Part shown: positions 9,601-17,410 of the stretch, in pieces
Layout: every line of letters begins with the position of its first letter
How positions within the stretch are numbered: position 1 is the stretch's first letter
Assembly (NCBI GenBank): GCA_035516035.1
Contig: DATJAS010000022.1
Location: forward strand, 1-64,000
Origin: Fen-1273 sp035516035
Lineage (GTDB): Bacteria > Bacteroidota > Ignavibacteria > UBA10030 > UBA6906
Direction of reading: 5' to 3'
DNA: 64,000 bases
Position numbers and translations under genes: made by a program
The notes under the pieces: generated by a model
The model's input: only the letters and a program-made list of their open reading frames with translations
Database searches by the model: none
Told to the model about the DNA's origin: nothing

Positions 9601-9841
9601 CTTCCTTCCTGATCCAGCAGGAGTCGATCATCAGGTGCTGGTCGATCCCGATGGGGGCCCATCGCGAATCGTCGAACCCGGCGCGCGTCGGGTCCTGCGA
9701 GAAGTCCGTGCTGTATTTCCATCCGTCGATGGCCCCGTTGCTCGCGGCATCGAGCCGGGCGACCAGCCGGTCCACGTTCGACTGGGCCGCGAGCGCCGCC
9801 GGCATGAGCGCCAGGAGCGTCAGAGCGAAGAGAATCTTCAT
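6632..9841 (-). CDS. secreted GH38 alpha-mannosidase
   Basis: A 1069-residue zinc-dependent retaining glycosidase that removes alpha-linked mannose. Signal peptide 1-19 (ends ALAAQ). Residues ~40-155 look like a galactose-binding jelly-roll domain (FDDSRW...CWIRKEV...VDDYGWLYVNGENRG). The GH38 catalytic core follows: NAHIDAAWLW holds zinc ligands His266 and Asp268, EPDCNLPSGES is conserved, WNPDSFGYN holds the likely nucleophile Asp378, and GDHGGGPS holds zinc ligand His469. The C-terminal half is the usual beta-sandwich region. The gene lies between the ABC permease (39 bp upstream) and the second glycosidase, which suggests periplasmic trimming of mannose-containing glycans. Confidence 0.93.
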   Translation of the reverse strand: MKILFALTLLALMPAALAAQSNVDRLVARLDAASNGAIDGWKYSTDFSQDPTRAGFDDSRWAPIGIDQHLMIDSCWIRKEVTLPERLVGMPTSGTIRFLVTVDDYGWLYVNGENRGMFPWDGEFELTRNARPGEKFVLAIRAINTGGPLRLLRARIVPGSENPLAATVDDFSLGLRVAQKLLSFDTYQTNSRRKVDPGTDRSHMDRQEKVRLNALLEETAAAVDVDALVQGSVDRFRMSLASARSRLAPVAQYVKRFTLYLDANAHIDAAWLWRSKETIMVCRNTFSSVMNMMAARPDFTYTQSSAAYYDWMARLYPDLFRQIRGRVKDGRWEVIGGMWVEPDCNLPSGESWSRQLLYAKKYFRDSLGVDVTIGWNPDSFGYNLNMPALYTNAGINAFITQKIGWNETNVFPYRTFWWESPDGSKILSYFPFDYVNTIDDPFQLADWMRQFEANTGFTKMLILFGVGDHGGGPSLAMLDRIDHLKSLDLFPTIEEGTAGRYLDWLRSNDLSSLPVWKNELYLEFHQGTFTTQAAMKKFNRTNEALLTNAEKMSSFATLAGRPYDGAALQDAWRNVMFNQFHDILPGSGIREVYIDATATHREAQEIGRHELRGALDRIEAGMNTSSFRHGTPFTVYNTLSWTRTDLATLKLPEGDVKAYAVYDAAGHEVTSQTVQASRFEREILFIARDVPPFGYTTYELRAREAAHPAGPEVSTRGLENALFRVTIDTATGWVSGITDKRTGREILSGEGNRLQLLEDLPKEWDAWNIGLTGKEFPSTFRGAEVVEQGPVRAIVRLRRDYLKPGVKKDFPTEDFPSSFFTQDIVLYSGLDRIDFALDADWWEDHTMLKLAFPLAFTDTAATYEAPYGTIRRSTLMRNSIERAQVEVPAARWADVSTDEEGVSLINSAKYGYDIKGSTMRLSLLRSPKWPDPTADRGKHEITYALYPHAGRWQSSATVHRGYEFNTPLLTVMASPHRGTLPPSRSFLSIAPANLILTSVKKAEGGDAWVLQWYDVLGESSTAVVTLPFHPSKAVLSNIMEDDSSPLDVQGETLRVPTIAHGIVTVKVYP

Positions 9842-9880
9842 TGCCGCCGCCTTTCAGTGTTGATGAATTGCGCGTGAGCC

Positions 9881-10831
9881 TTACCGCCGCCGTATCCGGT
9901 CGAGCATCACCGCCAGGAGAATGACCAGGCCGACGATGACCTGCTGCACGTAGGAATTGACGTTGAGGAGGTTCAGGCCGTTCCTGAGCACGGCGATGAG
10001 CATCGCGCCGATGAACGTGCCGATGATTGATCCCGTCCCCCCCGAGAGGCTGGTGCCCCCGACCACCACAGCCGCGATCACGTCGAGTTCGTAGGCGACT
10101 CCCGCGTTCGGCTGGCCGGAGTTCATGCGCGAGGCGAGGAGTATCCCGCTCAGGGCCGCGAGCGAGCCGGAGAGGACGTACACCCGCCGGAGCACGCGCC
10201 CGGTACGGATGCCCGCGAGCCGCGCCGCCTCGATGTTGCCCCCGACGGCGTAGACGTGCCGGCCGAACCGCGTGCGGGTGAGGACGACGTGCGAGACGAC
10301 GAACGTCAGGACCATGATGATCGAGGGAACGGGGACGGCGAGCAGCCGGCCGCTCCCGAGAAACGCGAACGCCTCCGGGAGCTCCCAGACGGGCCTGCCG
10401 TCCGTCCACACGAACGCCGCGCCGCGCCAGACCGTCATCGTGGCGAGCGTGACGATGAAGGGGGCGATGTTGAATCTCGTGATGAAGAACCCCGCGAAGG
10501 CGCCGGAGAACGCCCCCACGGCCCACCCGGCGAGCAGGCCGGCGATGATCCCGGCCGCGGGAGGGAGCCCCGCCTTGATCGTGGACGTCGCGACGATCCC
10601 GGCGAACGCCACCAGCGAGCCCACGGAGAGGTCGATCCCCCCGGTGAGGATGACGAACGTCATCCCCGCGGCGATGATGGCGGTGATCGACGCCTGGAGC
10701 GTGACGTTCAGCAGGTTGTCCGGCGTGAAGAAGTATGGGGAGAGGAGGGCGAAGAGGAGGAACTCCAGGACGAAGGCGATCCCGATGCCGAACTCCCCGG
10801 TGAGCCGGTCCGACAGGCGCCGCGCGTTCAT
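9881..10831 (-). CDS. ribose-type sugar ABC transporter permease
   Basis: A 316-residue inner-membrane permease of the RbsC/XylH class with about eight to ten hydrophobic segments. FVILTGGIDLSVGSLVAFAG and the late VGGTSLSGGTGSIIGTFIGA are hallmark segments. The ATG at 10831 overlaps the stop of the ATPase gene by 4 bp (ATGA), indicating translational coupling and excluding the upstream arginine-rich extension of the frame. Only one permease gene is present, as in rbs and mgl systems, so it should act as a homodimer. The sugar is not predictable from the permease; galactokinase in the same operon makes galactose or a galactoside a reasonable guess. Confidence 0.92.
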   Translation of the reverse strand: MNARRLSDRLTGEFGIGIAFVLEFLLFALLSPYFFTPDNLLNVTLQASITAIIAAGMTFVILTGGIDLSVGSLVAFAGIVATSTIKAGLPPAAGIIAGLLAGWAVGAFSGAFAGFFITRFNIAPFIVTLATMTVWRGAAFVWTDGRPVWELPEAFAFLGSGRLLAVPVPSIIMVLTFVVSHVVLTRTRFGRHVYAVGGNIEAARLAGIRTGRVLRRVYVLSGSLAALSGILLASRMNSGQPNAGVAYELDVIAAVVVGGTSLSGGTGSIIGTFIGAMLIAVLRNGLNLLNVNSYVQQVIVGLVILLAVMLDRIRRR

Positions 10832-12318
10832 GGGCGGTTGCCGTGTGCGTAGGTCATTACCGTCTCCTGTGTCGCCTCCGCGCCGGCGGCCACCCCGGTG
10901 AGCCGCCCCTCGCACATCACCGCCACGCGGTGGCAGATGCCGAGCAGCTCGGGGAGGTCCGACGAGATGACGATGACCCCGATTCCCTGCGCCGCAAGCC
11001 GGTTGATGAGCGTGTAGATCTCGTACTTGACCCCGACGTCGATGCCCGCCGTGGGCTCGTCGAAGATCAGGACGCGGGCGTTGGTGTTGAGCCAGCGCGC
11101 CAGCACCACTTTCTGCCTGTTGCCCCCGCTCAACGTCTCGACGTTCGTCCCGGTGCCCGGCGCCTTGATCCGGAGATCGTCGGCAAGCGCGCGCGCGGCG
11201 GTCTCCTCCTTCCTCCGGTCGATGAAAGGCCCGCTGAGCACCGCGCGGAGGTTGGCCAGCGAGATGTTCTCCCTGATCGACATCTGCATGATCAGCCCGT
11301 ACCTGTTCCGGTCCTCCGTCAGCAGCCCGATTCCCTCCCGGATGGCCTCGTACGGTGAACGGGGAGCGATTTCCCTCCCTTCCAGGATGATCCGGCCCCC
11401 CGTCCGCTGGTCCGCACCGAACACCAGGCGCGCAAGCTCCGACCGCCCCGCCCCGACGAGCCCGGCCAGGCCGAGAATCTCCCCCCGGTACAGCGTCAGC
11501 GAGACGTCGCTGACCTTCCCGGAGCTGAGATGCTCCAGGCGGAGGATCTCGCTGCCGCGTTGAAGCTCCGCGCGGGGGTATTCGTTCTCCAGCTCACGCC
11601 CGACCATCCTGCGGATCAGCCCGCGCCGGTCGATCTCCCGTATCCCGCAGGTGTGGACGAGCGTACCGTCGCGGAGCACGGTGACCCGGTCGCCGACCTC
11701 GAAGATCTCCTCGAGCCTGTGGGAGATATAGATGATCCCGACCCCCCGCTCCTTGAGCGAGCGGATCACGCGGAAGAGCCCCTCGATCTCCCGCTCCGTC
11801 AGCGGGGCCGTGGGCTCGTCCATGGCGAGGATGCGGACGTTACGGGAGAGCGCCCGGGCGATCTCGACCATCTGCTGCCGGGCGACGCTGAGCCGCCCGA
11901 CGGGAACGGCGGTGTCGATGTCCTCACCGAGCCTCTCGAGCGCGGCACGCGCCTGGGCCTGCATCGCGCTCCGGTCGATGAGCGGCGTGCGGGGGCGCAC
12001 CGGCTCGCTGCCGAGGAGGATGTTCTCGGCGACCGACAGGGCGGGAACGAGCTTGAAGTCCTGGTAGATGACGCCGATGCCCAGCCGCCGGGCGTCTGCG
12101 GGCGAGTCGAGCCGGACCGCGTCGCCCGCCACGCTGATCGTGCCGGCGTCGCGCGCCACCGCGCCCGAGAGCACCTTAATCAGCGTCGACTTGCCCGCGC
12201 CGTTCTCCCCCACGAGGCAGTTGACCTCGCCGGCCTGCAGCGTGAAATCCACGCCGCTGAGCGCCGTCACCCCCGGGTAGCGCTTCGTGATGCCCGCGAG
12301 CGCGAGGAGCGGAGTCAT
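10828..12318 (-). CDS. sugar ABC transporter double ATPase (RbsA/MglA-like)
   Basis: A 496-residue fusion of two nucleotide-binding domains, standard for ribose/galactose importers. Domain 1 has Walker A GENGAGKST, signature LSVARQQM and Walker B ILAMDEPTAPL. Domain 2 has the usual degenerate Walker A (GLVGAGRSE), signature LSGGNRQK and Walker B VLIFDEPTAGID. It powers sugar uptake with the flanking permease and binding protein. It is coupled to both by 4-bp ATGA overlaps. Length and domain order are normal. Confidence 0.94.
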   Translation of the reverse strand: MTPLLALAGITKRYPGVTALSGVDFTLQAGEVNCLVGENGAGKSTLIKVLSGAVARDAGTISVAGDAVRLDSPADARRLGIGVIYQDFKLVPALSVAENILLGSEPVRPRTPLIDRSAMQAQARAALERLGEDIDTAVPVGRLSVARQQMVEIARALSRNVRILAMDEPTAPLTEREIEGLFRVIRSLKERGVGIIYISHRLEEIFEVGDRVTVLRDGTLVHTCGIREIDRRGLIRRMVGRELENEYPRAELQRGSEILRLEHLSSGKVSDVSLTLYRGEILGLAGLVGAGRSELARLVFGADQRTGGRIILEGREIAPRSPYEAIREGIGLLTEDRNRYGLIMQMSIRENISLANLRAVLSGPFIDRRKEETAARALADDLRIKAPGTGTNVETLSGGNRQKVVLARWLNTNARVLIFDEPTAGIDVGVKYEIYTLINRLAAQGIGVIVISSDLPELLGICHRVAVMCEGRLTGVAAGAEATQETVMTYAHGNRP

Positions 12319-13235
12319 TGCGCCGGGTTGGCGATGAAGAAGGCGGAATCCGCGATCCCGACCTCGATGGGAACGACCGGGGGCACCTTTTTCCCGGCGA
12401 AGTAGTCGCTGATCATGTCGATCGTCGTCGTGCCGATCTTCTTCGGGTACTGGATCACGTCGGCCTTCAGCGCGGTCCCCCGCGTGATGGCGTCCGCCGC
12501 GGGGCCCGTGGCGTCGTATCCGACGATGACGATTCCCGTCCGCTTGAACTGTTGCACGGCGTCCAGCGCGCCGAGGGCGCTGGCGTCGTTGATGCCGAAG
12601 ATGCCGTCCAGGCGCGGATTCCCCTGCAGGACGTCGGTCGTGGCCTGGAGCGACTTGTCGCGCACGGCCTCGCCGTTCACGTCGGCGACGACGGTGAGCC
12701 CCGGGTGCCGCGCGATCGCCTCCCTGAATCCCTGCACGCGGTCAAGCACGGACGTGGCGACCGGGTCATTGATGATGGCAATCCTCCCCCTGCCGCCCAG
12801 CGCCGTTGCCATGTATTCGCCGGCAAGCCGTCCCCCCGCCACGTTGTCGGAGGCAATGTGGCTCACGACGGTTCCCTCCTGCGCGGCGATATCCGCGGTG
12901 AACACCGGGATGCCCGCCTCGTTCGCCTTCCGGACGCCCGGCCCGATGCCCTTTGAGTCCACCGGGCAGACGATGACTGCGTCGACCTTCCGCGCCACGA
13001 AGTCCTCGATCTGGCCGATCTGCTTGCCGAGATCGAATTCCGCGGACGTGATGACCAGCTCGAAATGATCCGCCTTCGCCTGGTCGCGGAATCCCTCCTC
13101 CAGGTCCTTGTAGAAAATGTGCCCCCGGGTGAGCAGCGCGACCCCGATGGTTCTGGTGCCCGGCTGTTCCGCCTTCCTCCCGCAGGAAAGGGCCAGCATG
13201 GCGGCGATCAGCATGATCGTGAGTGCGTATTTCAT
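12315..13235 (-). CDS. sugar-binding lipoprotein of ABC transporter (RbsB-like)
   Basis: A 306-residue periplasmic-binding protein of the type I (ribose/galactose) fold. The signal sequence ends in a lipobox (LALSC, Cys18), so the protein should be a lipid-anchored receptor. TIGVALLTRGHIFYKDLEEGF, ADHFELVITSAE, VDAVIVCPVDSKG, GGRGRIAIIND and GIFGINDASALGALDA match the ribose-binding family. It captures the sugar for the downstream ATPase/permease pair. It starts 16 bp after galK. Confidence 0.93.
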   Translation of the reverse strand: MKYALTIMLIAAMLALSCGRKAEQPGTRTIGVALLTRGHIFYKDLEEGFRDQAKADHFELVITSAEFDLGKQIGQIEDFVARKVDAVIVCPVDSKGIGPGVRKANEAGIPVFTADIAAQEGTVVSHIASDNVAGGRLAGEYMATALGGRGRIAIINDPVATSVLDRVQGFREAIARHPGLTVVADVNGEAVRDKSLQATTDVLQGNPRLDGIFGINDASALGALDAVQQFKRTGIVIVGYDATGPAADAITRGTALKADVIQYPKKIGTTTIDMISDYFAGKKVPPVVPIEVGIADSAFFIANPAQ

Positions 13236-13251
13236 CGGATCTCCTGTGTGG

Positions 13252-14436
13252 TCATTGCTGGGATGAGAGGCGGCGCGACTGCGCCCCGTTGCCGGTCGTG
13301 CAGGCGTACACCGAGGCCTTCTTCCCGCTCCTGGCCGGATATTCGGCGCTGATCCTCCTGGCGACGCCGTCGGCGCACTCGCGCCGGACGAGGCAGATGA
13401 CGCACCCGCCGAAACCCGCGCCTGTCATGCGCGCGCCGTAGACGCCCTCCGCTTCCGCGCAGATATCGACCAGGTGGTCCAGCTCCGGGCAGCTCACTTC
13501 GTAGTCTCGCCGGAGGCTCAGGTGAGAATCGTACATGAGCTTGCCGAATTCGGAGAGGTTACCCGCGCGCAGCGCCGCCGCGGAGCGCTCCACGCGCGCG
13601 ATCTCGCCGATGACGTGGGCGCACCTCCGGCGAACGACCGGGGAGAGGGCGTCGCTGTGTGCGGCGAACTGCGCCGGCGTCACGTCGCGCAGCGCCGCGA
13701 GAGGGCCGAGCCGCCGGGTGAGGTCGCGGAGTCCCTGGGCGCATTCCTCGCGGCGCCGGTTGTACTCCGATGACCCGAGCGCGCGCCGGACCCCGGAGTC
13801 GCACACGAGCAGGTCCGCTCCGGCGGGGAGCGGGACGTGCTCGTACGCGAGCGTACGGCAATCCAGGAGGAGGGCGTGGCCCACGCGCCCGAGACAGGAG
13901 ACAAACTGGTCCATGATGCCGCATTTCACTCCCGCGAACTCGTGCTCCGCCCGCTGGCAGAGGAGCGCCGTGTCGACGGGGGGGATCGACGTGCCGAAGA
14001 GCGCCATCAGCGCGAACGCCGCGGCCAGCTCAAGGGCGGCTGACGAGCTGAGTCCCGCTCCGCGGGGGACGTTGCTGGCGACGAGGAGGTTCGCCCCGCA
14101 GGCCGGCATCCCCCGCTCCTGGAGGAGGTAGGCGACCCCCGTGATGTAGTCGGTCCACGCGCGCCGCTCGGAGGGGTAGAGCCGCGCGGCGTGAAACGAG
14201 CCCTCCTGCCCCGCGTCCGTGACCAGCACCAGGAGGCCGTCCTCCCGCGGTCCGGCGGCGACGGCCGTGGTCCGGTCGATGGCGGCGGGGAGGACAAGGC
14301 CGTCATTGTAGTCGACGTGTTCGCCGATCAGATTGACGCGCCCGGGAGCGGAAGCGATGATGCAGGGCGCGGCTCCGAAGCGTTTGGTGAATGCGGCTAC
14401 CGCCTGTGCTTCGATCGACTCTCGGTTGGAGCTCAC
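13252..14436 (-). CDS. galK: galactokinase
   Basis: A 394-residue GHMP kinase that phosphorylates galactose to galactose-1-phosphate. The galactokinase signature GRVNLIGEHVDYNDGLVLP, the ATP-binding GAGLSSSAALELA and the C-terminal GARMTGAGFGGCVICL are all present. The start codon is GTG. No other Leloir gene (galT, galE) is in the window. Its place between a sugar importer and a GH172-type protein implies that the operon delivers free galactose, or a sugar this enzyme accepts, to the cytoplasm. Confidence 0.95.
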   Translation of the reverse strand: MSSNRESIEAQAVAAFTKRFGAAPCIIASAPGRVNLIGEHVDYNDGLVLPAAIDRTTAVAAGPREDGLLVLVTDAGQEGSFHAARLYPSERRAWTDYITGVAYLLQERGMPACGANLLVASNVPRGAGLSSSAALELAAAFALMALFGTSIPPVDTALLCQRAEHEFAGVKCGIMDQFVSCLGRVGHALLLDCRTLAYEHVPLPAGADLLVCDSGVRRALGSSEYNRRREECAQGLRDLTRRLGPLAALRDVTPAQFAAHSDALSPVVRRRCAHVIGEIARVERSAAALRAGNLSEFGKLMYDSHLSLRRDYEVSCPELDHLVDICAEAEGVYGARMTGAGFGGCVICLVRRECADGVARRISAEYPARSGKKASVYACTTGNGAQSRRLSSQQ

Positions 14437-14481
14437 TGTCGGGGGAGGCTTTCTGAATGGTACGAATTCCCTCGCGGGATA

Positions 14482-15486
14482 TCAATCGTCACGCCGGCCG
14501 GGGAGCGGGCGTTCGAGGTAATAGATGACGGCGTACCCGATATGACAGAACCGCGACTGGGGATAGCCGGGCCAGTCGCCCCACGATTCCCAGTAGAGCG
14601 TGAAACTGTTCTCGAAGGGAATGCGGTCGATCTCGTGGATCCTGTAGAACGCGTCGAGGTACCTGTTGTCCCTGCGCCGTCCGAACGTGGGCGACCCGTG
14701 AAAGTCCGTCGTCCGCGATCCGAGTGTGCCGGCGCTCTCCCAGTTATAATAGTAGCCGCAGTAGTCTTCCGTGCCGGTCGAGAGGTGGACGTTCCTGCCG
14801 TCCCCGACGCAGTAGAAATCCCTCTCCTCGTATGCCCGGTTGTTACCCGTCACGCTGTCGGAGAGCATCCAGAAGTAAAGCGACCAGTAGGCTCCCCTGC
14901 CGCAGGAGGGGAGCGCGAGCAGCGTGTCGTTGACGTTTGAATCCGCGATGAGGCTGTCCCCCGTGGCCGCGTAGAACTCGTTGTATCTCCCCCGGGGCTG
15001 CCTCCCCCTCTCGTAGAAAATATTGTAGAACGCCGCCCACGCGGTGTCTCCCGTGATCCGCACGGTCACGGAATCGGAGAACGGGACGTCAAAGTAGGCG
15101 TTGTGGCCGGCCGTGGCCCCGTTCTCGAGTGCCGTGTTCGTGACGGAAAAATACCTGCTGGTGAACCCGTCGTTTCCCGTGGCGCTCGACATTACGCTGG
15201 CCCGGGACATGAACAGGTTCCCGAAGCGACCCCGGTAGCGTCGCGTGCCGTCGACGCTGATCGTGCAGAGGGCTCTCGGGGGAGCCAGGATGAACCAGGA
15301 CCGGATCGTGCCTCCTCCCGGGCAGGCGATCCTGAGGTCGAGTGTCTTTTGCACCCATCCGTTTCCCGCAAGCGTCCCGATCGGTCCGGGGTCCCCGGCC
15401 GTCCGGGGATGAGCCACTGCAACGGCGGCAATCAGGAGCATGAGCCGGGGCCCGAGTGCCACAAGAGGGAGAAAGAAGCGGTGCAT
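14482..15486 (-). CDS. secreted DUF2961 (GH172-like) protein
   Basis: A 334-residue protein with signal peptide ~1-27. Its core matches DUF2961: LSTGTEDYCGYYYNW, then FHGSPTFGRR and LDAFYRIHEIDRIPFENSF. Known members of this family (GH172) act on difructose dianhydride and on arabinofuran or fructofuran linkages, so an extracytoplasmic glycosidase is likely; the substrate here is unknown. The C-terminus is short and may lack the last strands of longer relatives. The ATG at 15486 is preferred over an upstream GTG because it begins the signal peptide and leaves room for a promoter. It is the first gene of the leftward sugar operon. Confidence 0.78.
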   Translation of the reverse strand: MHRFFLPLVALGPRLMLLIAAVAVAHPRTAGDPGPIGTLAGNGWVQKTLDLRIACPGGGTIRSWFILAPPRALCTISVDGTRRYRGRFGNLFMSRASVMSSATGNDGFTSRYFSVTNTALENGATAGHNAYFDVPFSDSVTVRITGDTAWAAFYNIFYERGRQPRGRYNEFYAATGDSLIADSNVNDTLLALPSCGRGAYWSLYFWMLSDSVTGNNRAYEERDFYCVGDGRNVHLSTGTEDYCGYYYNWESAGTLGSRTTDFHGSPTFGRRRDNRYLDAFYRIHEIDRIPFENSFTLYWESWGDWPGYPQSRFCHIGYAVIYYLERPLPGRRDD

Positions 15487-15521
15487 CACGCCGGACAGTG
15501 AGATGGGTGGGAAGTCCGTGT

Positions 15522-15552
15522 GAAAAATACAAATTCCCCGGCCGACACACAA
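15522..15552 (-). promoter_or_regulatory. candidate promoter of the sugar-utilisation operon
   Basis: Reading leftward: TTG, 20 nt, TATTTTTC, about 36 bp upstream of the first start codon. It fits the TTG-N20-TAnnTTTG form except for the last base. It would drive the DUF2961, galK, ABC transporter and glycosidase genes. Confidence 0.5.
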
Positions 15553-15810
15553 CGGCAGTTTTGCCTCGGAATTCGCCCGGATCGGCGCACCCCCGGATGT
15601 AGAACCGACAAATTACCTCCCCCGGGGGTAATATTTTCCCGCATGCACGGACAATTCTTCAGAGGGCGCGAAAACGGCAGATAAATTGAAACATTTTTCG
15701 ATAGGCAACTATGGCACGATGTCTGCAGTACTACGCGCCAATGTGAATACATGGCAACCGAAGACGGACAACAGTCAAAATAATCACCTACCATACCCGA
15801 GGAGCTTCAA
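15553..15810. other. long divergent intergenic region with inverted repeat
   Basis: Together with the promoter above, 324 bp separate the leftward sugar operon from the rightward fibre-like operon. It is more AT-rich than the flanking genes. ATTACC (15612-15617) and GGTAAT (15627-15632) form a 6-bp inverted repeat around a C/G-rich centre and could be an operator. CCAATGT/ACATGG at 15749-15765 could form a small hairpin in the leader. GAGGAG precedes the ATG at 15811. I found no clear TTG-N20-TAnnTTTG element for the rightward gene, and no coding frame. Confidence 0.35.
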
Positions 15811-16317
15811 ATGAAAACGTCTCTCTCTGTTCTGCTCGTACTGGTCCTCTGCGTCGCGTGTGTCGGGACATCCTTCTCCCAGTCGTCGGCCAACCAGACC
15901 GTGAATATCGCCGTGAACGCGGTCCAGAAGATCGCCATTACCGGTTCACCGATAACGCTGACAATCACCACGGGCGTGGCGGGAACTGATGCTCTGACCC
16001 CGGCGACTGATGCGACCTCGACGTACAGCATAACGCACAATTCCCCGACGGCGCTCCGGATCACGGCGAACCTCGACGCGGCGCTCGCTTCGGGCTACCA
16101 GTTGCTGATCAACCTCGCGCCGAGCGCCGGCCACGGCACGAGCGCAGGGACGGTGGACATCTCGAACGCCCTGGCTGCCAGCGCGGTCGCCGTTGTCACG
16201 GCGATCCCGAAGGGGGCTGATGCCGCACGGACGATCTCGTACACGTTCAACGCCAACGCGTCGGCCGGTGCCCTGACTTCGACTGCCAAGACAGTGACGC
16301 TGACGCTCACGAACTAA
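15811..16317 (+). CDS. secreted beta-rich protein, putative major fibre subunit
   Basis: 168 residues, signal peptide 1-24 (ends SFSQ). The mature part is Thr/Ala/Val-rich with alternating hydrophobic residues typical of an Ig-like beta sandwich, and it ends KTVTLTLTN. It has no cysteine after the signal peptide. Clear resemblance to the product at 60802-61278: RITA, VDIS, VVTAI, RxISYTF and a terminal VTLTLT recur in order. No characterised family is recognised. It leads an operon with two other small secreted proteins, a chaperone-like protein and an outer-membrane barrel, and is followed by a strong terminator, so high expression relative to downstream genes is likely. The subunit role is inferred from context. 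Confidence 0.7.
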   Translation: MKTSLSVLLVLVLCVACVGTSFSQSSANQTVNIAVNAVQKIAITGSPITLTITTGVAGTDALTPATDATSTYSITHNSPTALRITANLDAALASGYQLLINLAPSAGHGTSAGTVDISNALAASAVAVVTAIPKGADAARTISYTFNANASAGALTSTAKTVTLTLTN

Positions 16318-16335
16318 CGGGCCCGGTATTCCGAG

Positions 16336-16400
16336 ACCACCCCGTCGACTCTCGCGCTTCCCCGGGGGGGGGAGAGAGACCGGCGGGGTGGTTGTGTTTT
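16336..16400 (+). terminator. Rho-independent terminator or attenuator after the first fibre-like gene
   Basis: ACCACCCCG (16336-16344) pairs perfectly with CGGGGTGGT (16384-16392); CTCTC/GAGAG and C/G runs extend the stem inward. TGTGTTTT follows. It stands between the first gene and the rest of the cluster, so it should end most transcripts there. Confidence 0.65.
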
Positions 16401-16422
16401 CAGGCCTTGCGCTTTATATTTG
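16392..16422 (+). promoter_or_regulatory. candidate internal promoter
   Basis: TTG, 20 nt, TATATTTG: a perfect match to the Bacteroidota form. It begins in the tail of the terminator hairpin and lies 20 bp before the GTG at 16443, so the minor genes may be transcribed independently of the first gene. Confidence 0.55.
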
Positions 16423-16442
16423 GTCGGCACAGTGAGCCAATC

Positions 16443-16949
16443 GTGAAATCTCGACGATACAGAACCCGAGCCGGTGCACTTCTGATTCCGGCGATCATGC
16501 TCCTGACTGCACACCCGGCACGTGCCCAGGTCTACGGGTCGGCTGCCCACACGGTGACGGTACAGGTGTCCGTAATTACCGCCGTCCAGGTCGCGGGAGG
16601 GTCCGTGAGCCTCAACATCAGCAACGCGAACGTCGTGGCGGGCCAGGACCAGATGACCGCAGTCGACCAGAGCACTTCGCTCCTCTGGGGCACGAACAGC
16701 AGCGCCAGGAAGATCTCCGTGGCGACGAACCTTGCGGCACCGAAGTTCACGCTGCGGCTCTTTGCGCTGAACCCGACGCAGGGAACGGCCGCAGCCCAGG
16801 TCACACTGAGCACAATCGCACATGACCTGGTTCTCAACATCGGCAGGTCGACCGGGTCCTGCACGCTCCAGTATACCGGCACCGCCCTCGCCTCGCAGGG
16901 GACGGGGAACGATACGCACGTGATCACATTCACCGTGGCGGCCCAATGA
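16443..16949 (+). CDS. secreted beta-rich protein, putative minor fibre subunit
   Basis: 168 residues from GTG 16443, with signal peptide 1-29 (ARAQ end). An in-frame ATG at 16392 lies inside the terminator and promoter, so the GTG is preferred. The protein is a paralogue of the next gene product: both share a LxW...KI(S/T)VA segment, AAxQVxL, a DxVLxI strand, CTLxYT, and end in a VAAQ or LVAQ strand. It has a single cysteine in the mature part. No known family is recognised. The stop overlaps the next start by 4 bp. Confidence 0.65.
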   Translation: MKSRRYRTRAGALLIPAIMLLTAHPARAQVYGSAAHTVTVQVSVITAVQVAGGSVSLNISNANVVAGQDQMTAVDQSTSLLWGTNSSARKISVATNLAAPKFTLRLFALNPTQGTAAAQVTLSTIAHDLVLNIGRSTGSCTLQYTGTALASQGTGNDTHVITFTVAAQ

Positions 16950-17410
16950 TCCCGTTCAGGTTTCGGCTGACAGGCATCCTGGCGCTCACGCTCGCCGCGC
17001 TCACGCCGGGGCGGGCGCAGCAGATCTCCATAGTGGGGGGGAACCTCCTGATGAGCGTGACGACCGGGAGCGCAGGCGCGCAGCCCGTCGCAGTCACGAG
17101 CACTACCTCCTCGCTCCACTGGAAGCGCCAGAACGTGATATCCAAGATCACCGTGGCTGCCTCCTGCCCTGGGCAGAGATTCTCGCTCGCGGTCCTGGCG
17201 ACCAACCTCACGTACGGCGTCGCGGCGCCCCAGGTCTCACTCTTCAACGGCATGCTTGCGACGGACTTCGTGCTGAGCATCCCCACCGGGAATCCGCTGA
17301 ACAAAACGTGCACGCTCCGCTACACGGCGTCGTCGACGTTCGCCCAGGGGAACAGCACGGAGCTGGGGAACGACGTCTATTCAATCACTTACACGCTGGT
17401 GGCTCAATGA
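16946..17410 (+). CDS. secreted beta-rich protein, paralogue of the previous gene
   Basis: 154 residues with signal peptide 1-24 (GRAQ). It repeats the pattern of the preceding protein, including LHWKRQNVISKITVAA, VAAPQVSLF, DFVLSIPTG and CTLRYT, and ends ITYTLVAQ. It has two cysteines in the mature part (SCPGQRF and KTCTLRY) that could form a disulfide. It is linked by ATGA overlaps to both neighbours, so it is translated together with the chaperone-like protein. Function unknown; context suggests a partner subunit or tip protein. Confidence 0.65.
   Translation: MIPFRFRLTGILALTLAALTPGRAQQISIVGGNLLMSVTTGSAGAQPVAVTSTTSSLHWKRQNVISKITVAASCPGQRFSLAVLATNLTYGVAAPQVSLFNGMLATDFVLSIPTGNPLNKTCTLRYTASSTFAQGNSTELGNDVYSITYTLVAQ

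Noticed and set aside
15690..15720. TTG-N21-TATGGCAC as promoter of the fibre-like operon
   Set aside because: The spacing is off by one and the TTTG half is missing, so the true promoter of the gene at 15811 remains unidentified.
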